64,000 nucleotides of DNA from Haematococcus lacustris (GCA_030144725.1 JASKMD010000009.1:4238347-4302346), one strand, 5' to 3'; counted from the stretch's first letter, positions 35,501 to 47,840 are shown. The notes: generated by a model not told the origin, from the sequence alone. Program-made: numbers and translations.

Positions 35501-38456
35501 CGGAAACCATTTGCCCTCCCTTCACAACATGCTGACGCGCTGGAGACGGGGCAGCTCCTGTGACCTCCTATGTCCTGCCATCCTGAGCAAGCCTACCCCT
35601 GAAGGGGCAAGCGCTCGAACATGGGATTCCCTGTGCTGGCTGGCAAGTGCAATCAGTGCCCTGTCAGAACTGGGGTGAGGGGCAAGGAGCGCTGGACTGC
35701 TGTGATGCTTTAGACGGCCCGGCACAGCTTCTGCTGCCAAGAAGGACGCATGCAGTGGTGGCTGAGGTCTATGGGTATGTGTGTCGCAGCGACGCTGACA
35801 GGCTAATGCCATGCTATGGTGATGATGACGTTGTCGATGCGTGTATTACTAACCCCCACTTTAACCCCTGAGCTGCTGATGAACTGTGACCAGTCTGGCT
35901 GATGCCCAGCAACAGTCTCGAGCAATGTGATTACCCAACTCCATGCTGCTGGCATGGACTAAGACCTGATGTGGAAGGTGGGGTCAACTGTGCCATGTGC
36001 TCCCATGCTGCAGATTGACAAGGGAATGTGCTGCTGCCTGTGCGGAGCAGTGGAGGGCAACATGATGGCCATGCTACCGGTGTCAACAGTCACATGCGGC
36101 AGCCATTGCTACGGCTCATGGAGTTGCAGCCTGTGATATGTTCACATTGTCTGCATCGCACCTTCACCACCATCTCCAGCTTCCTGTCGTTGGCAATAGA
36201 TTGACTGCTGAGGTGGGCGCAGTAGGTGCGCTTGGCTTCTGCTGCAATGGCCAGCTCAGCGATGGCCTGCCGGTGCTTGTCAGGGCTCTGCACCCAACAC
36301 AGCGATTGGGCAATAGGGCTGGTAGCTGAGGGAAGGGATGTCTTAGTCACTTCATGCTGTCACTCTTACGCATGCTGTTGCTGCTACTGGGTACTACTGC
36401 GCATGGGTGTCCGTGGCAACATGCAAGGTGTGACCACTGATCACTGACAGCAGTCAAACTTGGCCATGTGTGCGCCATGCCATGACTAGAAACGTGAGCG
36501 ACAGCAACAACAGAGATGGGATGGCGCATGCTATGGGAGAGCATGGTGAATGACAGCAGTGGCTGGGATAAGCTGTCTGATTATGGGGTAGAGCTTGTGG
36601 TATGTGTAACAACATGGGAACAGCCCCCTGATGACTGGCTACAGGTACATTAATAACAATCATTCATAAGGAATTCAGCAAAATACTTCCGTGCTTGTTA
36701 TTGGGCTAGGGTTTCTAGGGCCTGAGGCTTCTAGGGTTCCACCCCTTATTCTCAGTGCGGCCAGACGACAGAGGGTTGGGGTGTGTGTGCACCATGTGCA
36801 TTGGCTCACCTGGACCACCTGGTCCTGCAAGGCCTCCGTGTCTTGTTTGGCAGCTGCTAGGTCCAGCTTGGCCTGACTTGCGGCATCCGCCAAGCTGTTG
36901 GTCTGGACCTTCAGCTGACGCACCTGGCAGTGCAGCAGCTAGCTCGTGTTGCACTAAGCACCTGACCAAGCACCAGAACCTGAAAGGATGACCAAGCCGC
37001 TATAGCTAGCACTTACAGAAAACAATGGGTATCTTGCGCACGGTCCACACAGTTTTGCGCCCCTATTACTGTTGTGTGTTGCCACATGCAAACAACCCGC
37101 AAAAGTGACTGCAAGCTGAAGAGTGTTGGCGGCCACATTGCTGCACACACAGCTTAGCTACTATGAAGGGTTGCTCTAGATTGAGAGTGGTCAAGGCAAG
37201 AGCGAAGTGGAGGGCATGTAAGAAGCTAGGGTTGATGCCTGGGGGAATGATGAGATGTGATACAGATTTACCAGCTGCATTAGGTGGGGCAGGTGGTATG
37301 GGCCAAAGAAAAGAAGACTGTACCAGAAGAACCAGTGTGCATTCAGGAAAGAGGTTCTACCTGAGGCTAGGACTGCTCCTGCCACCTACCCTAGGTGTAT
37401 GGAAACCTTCCCAACCCCCTGCCCTCCCCCTGCCCTGCTGGTTCCTGGATGCCCTGTTGGTGGCTGTTCTGTGCACCGTACCTCCGCCTGGAGTGCTGCT
37501 GCCTGCTTGTTCAAGGCTGTGTTGCATGCTGTAACTTCTGCCTCTTGAGCTTCCACTTGCTGCACCTCTGCTGCTTGGACTGCCAGTTGAGCATGCCACC
37601 GGCGAAGCTCAGAGCTCTGCAAGGGCAGCGCAAATGCCAGTGATGACCCCACAAGCCGGGTCTGCAATGTAGTGTGTGAGTGAAGGTGCAAGCTATCCGG
37701 TCAAGCATGCAAAGGGGCAGCGCGGCTATCCCACGTTTTTGGCATGCTCTTCCTCCACCATTTTGGTGTTTGCTACCAGCTGGTCCAATTGTGCCTGCCG
37801 GCAACAAGGGCAAACGTGCCAGGTTACATAATCAACATTGCAGACATAGCAAGGGACGAGTGCCATTGGAGTCAGCCAGGGTGGGTGCTTTCCCACAGGT
37901 GGCACCTGTAGCTCCTGAAAAGCCAATGCCTTTTCTTCTCTGAACTTGGCAAAATTGATAATGGCACTCAAATGCCGACGCAGCCGAGGAGGATCTGGTT
38001 TAAAGACGTCCTGCAGCATTGCCCGTCCAGCCATGACTGGCTGCCAGGAAGGAACACATGTATAATAATGCCACTGCCTATGAACACACCCGCCAGCTGA
38101 AGTCCTTGACACCTGAGGCTGACATTAGCTTGCACAGTTGACGGAAAAAATTGTTAGCGGCAATGGACTCGTCATGCAGCTCAGGGTACTCAAACGCATC
38201 CATTGCGGTGAACACTGGTTGTGTCAGCTCCTCTCTGCAAGCAGTAGGGCACACTGAACCTGCAGTACATACCGTGACTGGTGAATTCAACTGACCTGGT
38301 GATGCCTGTGAGCATGATGACAATCTGCTCAAAGACAGGTCGGGCGACCTCGTAAGAGGGCTTGGCTAACTGGGAGGCATCCAGGGAAACCTCCATCTCC
38401 GCCAAACATGGTAACAGCTCGTCATTCTCTAAGACTGGGAACGAGAATTGAGACAT
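32558..38456 (-). CDS. NUF2: NUF2, kinetochore NDC80 complex subunit
   Basis: Outer-kinetochore protein that pairs with NDC80/HEC1 to bind spindle microtubules. Eleven exons in transcript order: 38456-38296, 38234-38090, 38040-37906, 37794-37735, 37616-37482, 36923-36810, 36287-36162, 34899-34816, 33528-33403, 33256-33140, 32737-32558. All phases agree and sum to 460 codons plus stop, the usual NUF2 length. The N-terminal calponin-homology region shows family hallmarks: FSFPVLENDELLPCL at residues 4-18, FEYPELHDESIA, then DVFKPDPPRLRRHLSAIINF and AKFREEKALAF. The rest is coiled coil (QLDQLVANTKMVEEEHA, LKLEAAAGYVEEAMKSKAAV), ending STALSTVMA. ATG 38456 is chosen because only non-ATG codons extend it. 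It lies between the two copies of the receptor duplication, in opposite orientation, 385 bp from the start of the second copy. Confidence 0.95.
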
Positions 38457-38840
38457 CGTGGTATGTGCACGGTCAAACTTATCCAACGGCAAGACTACGG
38501 GCGGTTTTCCTTCTACGTCAACTCGCGATGTTGCCAGCTAGCAGAGGAGTCGTAAAGACTTGCATGGAGAAGAGTCGTCAAGACTTGCAGGTGAAGTTTA
38601 AATATGCAAGTCTTTGCACTGATTTAGTCTGCTCAAAAATGAGCGAGTTGATAAGGTATTTAGGCACCGTCTTATCAATATTTGCGTACCCGCAATCTCT
38701 GAGAAATATCTTTAGAAATCATTCAAACAAGTAAACCCATTATGTATGCACATTATGAGTGTGCTATGCCTTTAGTCGTCTCTGCCCCCCTGGATGCAGG
38801 CCTTGCGCGCAGTTCCATGCGATGACCCCGTCCCGTAGCG
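38457..38840. promoter_or_regulatory. Divergent promoter of NUF2 and the kinase-less receptor copy
   Basis: A 384-bp spacer. AAAGACTTGCAT at 38554-38565 is repeated as AAGACTTGCA at 38580-38589 and inverted as ATGCAAGTCTTT at 38604-38615, so three copies of one decamer lie about 100-160 nt upstream of the NUF2 start. GGGCGGTTTTCC at about 38499-38510 is loosely E2F-like, which would suit a mitotic gene. Homology to the first receptor copy begins only at about 38790, so this promoter is not the one that drives the full receptor kinase. Function inferred. Confidence 0.4.
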
Positions 38841-41800
38841 ATGCAGCCAGGCAGGGAGCTGGGGCTGGTAACGGCATGCATCCTGGCGCTAGCGGCGTCC
38901 GTCACCTCTGTAACTAGCTGGCTGGAGTCATGCGGACCCATAGCCACGACCAATTCTGGCACGGTTGCTGGTTCTCCTAACAGCGGCGTGCAGCGCACTG
39001 TTTGCCAGCCAACAGCAGACCCAGTCGTCGTGCCAGGTACTGCGCCCGGCTGCGTTCTGGCCGTCCACATCGGTTGAGCTCGATGCAGTGCGTAAGGATG
39101 TTAAGGGCATGCTTGCGCAGGCGGGACCAGCCTGTTGCTGCAAAACTTGGTGGTACCTGCAAGCACGGTGCTGACAGCAGCGAACAACACAGCCAGCAAT
39201 GGCACAGTTGCAGTTCAGCTGCTGTCCTTGCCTGGAGTGGTGCAGCTCAGCACAGGCTCGAGTCAACTGCTCCTGACCAACGTGACCGTGCAGTGCAGCT
39301 GCAGCTGGTTAAGCCAGCTAGCAGTGGCCTTGTGCAATGAGCTACCTCGACTGCAGCTCGCATCGTGGCAGGTGCGCAGCTGCGGTGTGTACATGTGTCT
39401 ATGACTAAAGTTCTTGTTCAATACAAATAGCAAAAGGCTGCTGTTGCTGTCTCCTGTAGGTTGTGTCAGACAGCATCAGCGTGTCTACATGGAGCGGCAG
39501 CCAGCTGTCGCTGTCAAATGTCCAGTTCACTTGTCCATCAGCCCAGGGGGGTGCAGGCAGCAGCGGGAGCACTGGCAGCAGCAGCAGCCCCCCCCTGCTG
39601 GCATGTGGTGTTGGGCACGCAGCGCAGTGGCGGGATGTGGTGACACTGTCTTCCAGCCTCCAGGCCCAGGCAGCCAGGGTGTTGGTGGTGCTGGACAGCA
39701 ACGTGGACATTCCAGGCAATGCCTCCCTGGCCTCCATCCCAATATACAGGTGTGCATGTGCAGCCAATCCCAGTGTGCTGCTGTGCCCAAGTGCTGGGCA
39801 AGCAAGCTCTGCAGCTGCCCATGCCTGAGTGCAGGGATGTTGTGGTGATGGGCAACCCGGCAGTACAGGCCATGCTGGGGCAAATGGTCCATGTGTCAAT
39901 GGATGCCATCAAAGGAATGGTGGGTGCCCCTCACAGGCATGCTGTCTTACAAGCTGCATCCTGCACATTCACAGCAAGCTATGACTTGGCGCTCTGCCAT
40001 GCAGCACAGCACTCTGCCTGCACTATCACTGGGTTAAGATGTGTGTGTGTGTGTGTGCATGTAACTGGGCTGTATGCAGAATGCGTGGACCCTTGACACC
40101 AGCCGTGGCAAGCTCACCTTCTACAACCTGGTGTTCAACAACCTGCCAATGGTGAGTGCTGCACTGTGCAGCTCCCTGGCAACATGGCCTGAGTGCATGG
40201 GGCATGGGGCAGTGAGCACCAGTCTGCAGCAGGCAATGGGACAGTCTAAGCAGCACTTGTCAAACCTGCACTGCCCTCTTTCTCCCTTGCTGCTCAGCAT
40301 CGCTTCACACCATGTTCATGCAAAGCCACCCTGGGTGCGGCGCTGGAGCAGTGCAGTGCTGTCTCGTGGTGATGCCTTGCTTGCTGCCCTGCAGGGTCCA
40401 TTTGAAAAGCTGCCTTGGGCCACCTTTGGTTGGGGTATGTGGGTTGCCAAGACTGAGCGGTACGTCCCCAGCGGCTGCTCAGGCCAGCAGAGCAAACACA
40501 GAGCAACTTGAGCAGGGTAGGGCAGCAGCAGCAGGCTGGCAGGGCTTCATTACAGGTCATGGGATCAAATCCTGCTCCTGTGGCTGATTGGTGGGCCTGG
40601 CTTGCTGATGCGCGTAGGTGCTCACTCACATCGCAGCTGGTGGTGGTGGACAACTGCACCCTGGTGCTGCCGACTTCCACCATGTGGGTGCCCAGCTGGC
40701 CCAAGGCTGCTGATGCCCATGCCAGTGGCACAGAGCACCTAGCATCAGCTGGCAGGGTCTCACTGCCCTCATTGTACTGCCTGCCTCACTGTACTGCCTC
40801 CCCCACAGCAGCCTGCCTGATGCTAGCGGGCCTTCACTGCTGTGTGGGCAGGTGTGAGGACTTGGCTGCTGGCACAGGAATGGCTGGGCTGCGCTGGGCT
40901 GGGCTTGTAGGAGCTGACTTGTACAGGCTGCACAACCCTGGTGGCTGCTCCGCACGTTGAGAGCCTTACCCTGGCTGAAGCATTAGTGAAGGCTACTCTC
41001 CAGAATGTGGTGCATGTTGTCAAGCCAATCCAAGGTGGTAGGGCCGCTGGCCATGAGTAGCTGTCATGTTGTTGTTCTTATTGTTGTCGTTTCCAGTGCT
41101 GCTGCTGCTGCCACAGCTGTTGTTGTTTGTCGTTTTTAGGACATGTTCTGACGTACCGTAGTGATACGCCTCGTTGGTGATATGCTGATTTGGTGAAAAC
41201 CAAAAATACGGGCCTAAAGGCCCTATTGGCACATGTTTGGTGACAGCGCCTGGCTCCAAATTTGAAGTGATTCATGTTTGGGGACTCTCTATTCTCAATA
41301 CATCTACGAACATCTACTGGTGGACACTTGTTTCCTAACCCCCCGCCGGCGTGAGACTAATGCGGGGTTGTTATACTTCTACATCATGATGGTACTCCTG
41401 CTCCTGCCCGGATGTACTGATGATACTCCTCCTGCTGCAGCCTGCCCAGTGGGGGTTGTATGCATCCTCCTGGTGCTGCAGGACGTACATGGCCTACTGG
41501 ACCAGTGAGCTGGTGGCATTTGTGCCTGTCAGGCGCGTGGCAGCTCAGTGGTATGCGATGGACGCCACCTGTCAAACAGCTGTACCTCGCACGCCCCTAC
41601 TGTATCAGGTACCAGGTTGATGGTTTGGTCTCACAAAATGCAATTACAATGCACCGAACCGATACTAGCAAGCTGGTGGCATCACTCACGTTGATTTGGG
41701 CACCTAACCCAAACAACTCAGCCACGGTTTTATAGGGAACAATAAACTATGAGCTACTATCACTAGTTACTGCTTAGGGGGTGTGAATGTGGCTGTGTTT

Positions 41801-44800
41801 GTATGGTCATCTTTGCTTGTGTATGATACCCTTGTTGCTGCACTCTTGCCTTCGTATACTCTACTTTGTCGTTATAAATAAACAGTTCACAATGCCCATG
41901 CCGCTGCAGGCCAAGCTCAACAGTCAGGTCAACTGGTTCGTTTCCAACGCTACGGGGTTCGGAGTGCAATACACTAACACATCAGTCATGGACTCAAACC
42001 CCGACGGCATGGCTCCAGCCTCCCCTGCAGCCTCCCCTCCCCTGGCCGTCAGCCGCATGTTTGACAACCCCTTCATTCCCTTGTGAGTCCCTGCTATGTA
42101 CCCTGCTCCACTGCCCCTGCCCCAACGCCTCAGATGACACACGCTGTTGACCCTGACTGCACACCTGCCACCCTCCTGGCCACAAGCAAGCTAGAGTGGG
42201 TGGTGGGAGCAGGGCACGCCCCAGGCCTAAGCTCCTCCGTCAATGCATGCTGGTTCTGCTGGAGCAGTCTTCTTCTTTTGCCTCACCGTCACTAACTCTG
42301 TCAGAAAAGGGCACCCAATGCTCTGCTGCCCTGACCGACCACCAATGCTCTGCTGCCCTGACCGACCACCCATAACCTGCCCTACTGCACCTGCGTCGCT
42401 GCACCTGCACAGGTCTTGCGGCGTAACAGGGGCAAGCCATGTGGCAGCACCTGCACTGCACCTGCACCACCTGCACCGCTGCACCTGCACTTGCTCATTC
42501 CCTGATGCCTGATTATCTGCTAGCCATGTGACAATATTGTGAGGCATGCCCTTACAAAACAAGCATGAGCGAGGGCATGTCGAGTATACAAGAATGTGCA
42601 GCTCGTTTTGCGCTAAGAAATGGTTGCTTCGCAATCTACACTATTGCGCATCGCGCTATTGAAAACGACATTTGACCTGCAATTTTGTTTTTTGGTTTTC
42701 TGACTTTATGACCTTAGCCACTTGTTCAAGTAAGTTTGAGCTTTCGATGCGATAATATGGGCCGGGACCATGTCAGTTTAAGCTATAGATTATGCATTAC
42801 ACATACGAAAAAAGAAACATGACGAGAGCACACACACTTGACAACCACACGATGTCCATTGCACAACACATGAGCTGCACTTGAGCCAGTCACAGCCAGC
42901 ATGTGTGCTGCGCCTCCTCCTTCTTGCCTGCACCCGCAGCCCTGCCATCACATGGGTCACCAACGCCTCCCAGCTGGTGCAAGCAATGGTGAACAGCAGC
43001 GTGCGCAACATAGCGGTGCTGGCAAACCTGTCTGTGTCTCACACTGACTGGGCGACATACGTCAAGACTACGGCAGGCAATGCGAGCTCTAACAGCAGTG
43101 ACGGCGTACGCTCACCCAACAATAGCAACCTGCTGCTGACCATGACGCGGCCTGTGGCGCTGTCTGGCTGGCCAGATGTGCTGACAGTGGTGGACTGGCA
43201 GGGGGAGCCAGGCCAGGTGCAGCTGTCAGCAGACGCCCCCCTGACACTGCGTGAGTGGGGCAGGGCACTGCGGCACTGCTTGCTTGCACATGTTATCATG
43301 GAGTGTGACATGCACCATGTCCTGGCAGTTTGACTTTGCTTGGGCCAAGCTTGTCTATGACTGGGCCAGGTGGCTGCCCACCCACAGCAACAGCTCATCA
43401 TTAGAGCGTGAAGCTACACAGACAGTGTGGCAGCGTCAGTGCTGTTGAGATGTCAGGCTGGGGTGTCCCAGCCCCTGCTGCAGCCCAGACCATCTGTCCC
43501 CCTCCCTCCTGCAGGCTGGGTGACGACCATGAATGGAGCGCCAGCAGAGGGCTGGGAATTGGGTCAGGTTATAAACCGGACCACAGTGTTCTCCCTGCCG
43601 CCCTACATTGGCCCACTGCTATACATCAGGTGACACCAGGTGCTGCCCGCAGCCCAGGCTGGGCCTCCCCCACAGCCAGCCCTCACCTGCTTCCCTGCCA
43701 CTGCCTGCCAGCTGCCCTGGCCACCGTCAGTGTATCCTCCCTGCCAGCTGCCCTGGCTGGTGCGGCTGATGCTGCCTGACTACTGGCTGCTGCAGGAACC
43801 AGCAGTGCTTGATCCTGCAAGACATGGGAGTGCTGCTTTGGCCGGCTGTCTATGCAGCAGTGCTGCAGCAGACTGGCGCAACCAACACTACGGTAAGATC
43901 CAGCACTGATGTGAGACTCGGAACTCAAGCACTGCTGCTCTGCGCATGACAAATAGGACCTGAAATATCAAGTTGTCCACCATCCAAGTCCTACACCTAC
44001 TCCTGCACGACACTAGCACTGCCAACCTCACCACCACCTGCCTTCACGGCAACAGGAACCCTCTGCCTTGGCCCCTGGCTGCAGAGATTTAACACAGCTC
44101 AATTGCCAGTGCTCGTGGATCGCTATGTGCAAGCCTTCAACATCACGGTGAGCCGACCTTGCTCCCTGACTGTCATGCTAACGCTCCCATGTTAACATGT
44201 GTGGATGGGCCTGGTCAGCATGGCATTGGTTGCATCAGTGGCTGTGGATACTCATGCAATGGCTTGAAGAGAAGTTGCTGTAGTGTGCCTTTATATTGGT
44301 TAGTGATGCTGCAAGCCATGTCATGTCCAAGCATCTGACTGGATGACAAAGGCGCCTGGAAGGCAGATAGAGATAGGTGAAGGCATAGAGGATAGAGACA
44401 GACGAATGGCATGACCACTTACCACCGGTACTTTGCCGCAGAGTAGCTGCATTCGTGCTCGGCACATGTCTGAGAGGGCACTGTTGGACTGAACCCGTTC
44501 ACACAGCACCCCTGCACAGCTTGTAGGATATGACGGCGTGCCACGCCTAACAATACATGTGCTGAACATGTGACTGGATCTGACTTATCCATATCTTACT
44601 TCATCTGTATCTTGTTATGCCTGACTCTGATCCATCCACCCCTGAACATCCTGGACCACACAGCTTCTGTTGATGCCGTAGGTATGGTCTCTTGACGGCC
44701 CTGCCCAATCCCTGGGGCTCCCCTTTTACGCCATCCCACAGCCTGAGGTGGTCCGCCTGGCCGCCTTGCCCGCCAGCAGCCGCAACCCAGCCGCTGTGGT

Positions 44801-45119
44801 GGTGCCTGCTGTGCTGGTCCCGCTGGCTGCTGTGGCTGCAATGGTGGGGGCAGTGGTGTGGTGGCGGCGCCGGCGCCGGGCCCTAGCTGTCGCCTGGGCA
44901 GCCAACAAGTACCAGGACCCAGAGGCAGAGGGGGCCCCGCATCAAAGCCATGACAGCAAGCCAGATCAGACAGCACCACCCAGCTTGCAGCCAAGCAGCC
45001 AGTTGCCAGCCAGTCAGCAGCAGCAGCCAGCAGCTCTGCCAATAGTACAAGTCACACCAGGACCAGCGGTACAACAAGATATACCGCCACTACATGAGGC
45101 TACAGTAAGGCCAGTATAA
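38841..45119 (+). CDS. Kinase-less paralogue of the receptor kinase: ectodomain plus transmembrane segment, possibly a pseudogene
   Basis: Duplicate of 11756-18605. Matching exons, nearly all of identical length: 38841-39036, 39121-39371, 39460-39749, about 39803-39919, 40080-40151, 40395-40459, 40618-40687, 40962-41034, 41482-41608, 41910-42082, 42940-43250, 43515-43629, 43796-43892, 44085-44147, 44682-45119. It retains the signal peptide, N-glycosylation sites and the membrane helix followed by RRRRR. Similarity stops at about 44981, after which a new 45-codon tail rich in Gln/Pro runs to TAA at 45117. A TGTAA signal follows at 45585. Loss of the acceptor G before exon 4 (GGGCAG to GGGCAA) shifts the junction by one base and would break the frame. 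The small exon at 14217-14255 of the other copy is absent. It may be an expressed decoy-type receptor with altered splicing or a decaying copy. GCTACA|GTAAGG at the end could also be a donor to unrecognised exons. Confidence 0.6.
41150..41470. other. Non-homologous replacement inside the duplicated block
   Basis: The first receptor copy and this one are collinear up to GACATGTTCTGACGT (near 41154 and 13972). They then diverge completely for about 330 bp before meeting again near the exon that encodes YWTSEL. The inserted sequence has no ORF of note and no obvious terminal repeats. Confidence 0.6.
42310..42370. repeat. 28-bp tandem duplication in intron of the second receptor copy
   Basis: CCAATGCTCTGCTGCCCTGA plus flank occurs twice in succession, followed by a run of CACCTGCA repeats to 42495. 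The matching intron of the first copy lacks it. Confidence 0.75.
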
Positions 45120-46690
45120 CAGCTTGGTGCAGGGCCCTGAGCGCTTTCGTCTTTGGGCGCCAGATGTGACACACGCACAGCTGGCATCCTGAAGGATGTT
45201 TTAACAGTAACTGCAATCATCTGCAGTCGTCGGTACCTTCACCACCAGGCTGGGGAGAAAGGTAAGGGTGCATGCTTGTGTTTCACCCTTTTCATTCCTT
45301 GTACTGCTATAACGGTATGCGTGGCCAAGCCAGCCAGTACGTCGATAACTTGAGCGTTGGGTTGCTATGGCGATCTGAGCTTTGAGTGCTTGTAGCATAG
45401 CGGTATGAATTGTTCTTCGGCCAACTGTTGCACACTGCATCTTTCACATTTCTCAAGCCTTGAGCCTACAGGACCACGCACCTCTTGGTTCTGGCTGCAT
45501 CAGAGGAGGTGCATAGGTAGCTTTACTCCTTGTTTGGATCTGTGGTCGCTGTGACTTTGGACAGTGGGCTGAGACGGGTTGTCATGTAAAGGTAAAAGCC
45601 CAACAGGGAGGTTAGGCGGAAATGAGAGAGAGGAAGCAAACAAGGAGTAGTGCGGTGTCAAATGAACGATTTTAAGCTGACAGGGCCCCGGTTTATACCA
45701 TTGCAGGTCAAACGTCGAACCGTGTCACTTTGAGCTACAGCCATGTCACTTTGAGCTACAGATCATGCAGCAGGGCGATGCGGCCTAGCACAAGAATGAT
45801 GCACCATGCAGCGTGCGTGTGGGTGTTGGGTGTTGGCTCTGAGGGTGAGTGTCTGGCTGGCTGGCTGGGCTCTGCAAGGGAAACACCTGTAAGCACCTGC
45901 CGCTTGCAGTCCCTCCCCCCTGCCCTCACTCAGCTCCTCCCTGTCTTGCCATGCTGCCAACTCCTGGCCAACTACAGCAGCAGTTGGCTCCCCTCCCCAT
46001 TCCAAGGCACTCAGTCTGTGGGCCTGGGCAGGATGCATCCCAGGCAAACCTCACCGGAGCACGCCTCACAAGTGCTGCAGCCAGGTGCACCGGCACCAGT
46101 CTTGGCCCCTCGACAGCAGGGGAGGGGCCCACTCCAGTGGCAACCTTGGCTTGCTGCCCACCAGGGCCCTGGTGAGGTGCTAGCAGCAATCGGCTACCTC
46201 TTCCTCCCTCCTAGGAGGTGTCAGCAGTGATTGGCTACCCCTCCCTCTCCCCTGGTGGCAGGTCGCACTTGTGTTAGCGTTGTGTTGCAGAGGTGCCAGA
46301 CCATGGCGCTGCACCAACCCCACCAGCGTCAACGGCCTGGCGGCGGTGCACTTGCAGGGCTCCTTCCCCGTCGCAACCAGCCTTGCCCCTCTAGCAGCAA
46401 GTGAGGGGGCTCGCATCACAACCAGCCTTGGCCCTCTGGCAGGCCCACATCCTGAGGTGCCAGCACCAATTGACTTGACTCCCCTTCTCAGGACTGCAGG
46501 ACTTGACCCTGCTCAGGACACAAGCTCAGGACTCGCCTGGCGGCTTCTTAGGAAAGTACTGCATGGCACACACACCAGGCATGGCAGGGTGCCCGCATGC
46601 CTTGCACCACTCCAGGAGGCCCTGAGGATGCAGCTTCCAACCAGCTCCACCTCCGAGCACCACACCCCAGGAGCTGTGCTTACTAAAGAC
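45120..46690. other. Unresolved stretch downstream of the kinase-less receptor
   Basis: TGTAA at 45585-45589 probably ends the receptor-copy transcript. Two overlapping plus-strand frames, 45730-46230 and 46271-46780, have moderately protein-like composition, but neither shows a domain, a signal or phase-compatible splice sites that I could join with confidence. They might be a diverged cytoplasmic tail of the receptor copy or the 3' part of another gene. Confidence 0.35.
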
Positions 46691-46780
46691 CTAGGGGAAG
46701 CACTGCGCATCATTCTTGCCAGCACCAGCAGGTTGGAGCAGTCCTGGTGGCACTGGACCTGGCAATGGTGGAGGCCATGA
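46271..46780 (+). CDS. Hypothetical ORF or exon, unknown
   Basis: Open for 169 codons, ending TGA at 46780. The second half (GAVLTKDLGEALRIILAST, SWWHWTWQWW) looks less random than its surroundings, with an amphipathic stretch and a Trp-rich end. No family is recognised. The ATG-equivalent at its start is not convincing, so if real it is an internal or terminal exon. It overlaps a minus-strand frame (46691-47068) that also encodes hydrophobic sequence; only one of the two is likely to be coding. Confidence 0.22.
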   Translation: MLALCCRGARPWRCTNPTSVNGLAAVHLQGSFPVATSLAPLAASEGARITTSLGPLAGPHPEVPAPIDLTPLLRTAGLDPAQDTSSGLAWRLLRKVLHGTHTRHGRVPACLAPLQEALRMQLPTSSTSEHHTPGAVLTKDLGEALRIILASTSRLEQSWWHWTWQWWRP

Positions 46781-47312
46781 AAACGAGAGACATGGGTCAG
46801 GGATGAGGAAGCCGGTGAACCCATGAGGTGCAGGCGGAGGTGAGTGCAGGTCACTCATGAAGTCGTACCATACGATGCCATGCCTGACTGCGCTCCTTGT
46901 GGCTCTCGACCTTTCACTGATGATGACCGACAGCACGATTGCGATCACAAGAGCAACCACATGAGCTGCCGTAGTCATGGGTTGTGGTGATTCAGAGCAA
47001 GATGCTTTGTTTTTCTCCAGCATCAAGCAGCAGAAAAGCCCGAACAGAAAGGAGACTGAGGTCATCAAAACCCCTACTATTTGGGTACATCACAAGTTGA
47101 CGATATGAAGGTTACGTGCACACTGGCAACGATGATGACTACCTTAGCAGTGTCTGAAGCTGGGGGTTATCTAGCAAGATGCAAGCAGGTGAGACAAGCA
47201 CATGATGCAAGGCATGGAGCATGCATGCCGTTCATGCCAGCCTGATGATCAGTGCTCTTGACCACACCGCCGTGAGAGGCACACCCAGGCAGCCAGTGAG
47301 CCAGAGGCCTAC

Positions 47313-47799
47313 CTGGAACATCTCCGACAACTGGACAAGGGTGCCCTCATCGCCTGCAACCTTGTGGCGCTCCATCACACCGATCACCTGCAGCCAGCAT
47401 ACCAGCACCCACTCATGTGATCGTGTCGGTGCTGGAGGTATGCAGAGGTCCTTGTGCATCTAGTGGCGCAGGTCGTGCCAGGAGCAGGAGGCCTGTCGTG
47501 CCGGCATCAAGCGTCTGGGGCCTGGCGTAAAGCCTGGCATGCCTGCATCAAACAAACCGTGAGGCCTGTCGTGCCGGCATCAAGCGTCTAGGGCCTGGCG
47601 TAAAGCCTGGCATGCCTGCAGCAATGGACCCGTGAAGCCTGTTCAGCACCTGGCGTCCCCGCGTCGTGTGCGCCTGAATCAGTGTAGCCTTAAGGTTCAT
47701 GTGCTGCAGCAACGCCGGAGGGGTTTCCCTGGGTTCCAGTGGGCGGGACCAGTAGAGCCTTCAGCAAATGCCGTGTAATGATCATAATGACAATGCTGC

Positions 47800-47840
<41 letters not shown>

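Noticed and set aside
38456..38492. Upstream extension of NUF2
   Set aside because: It would start at a non-ATG codon. ATG 38456 gives the usual distance to the FSFP motif and the usual protein length.
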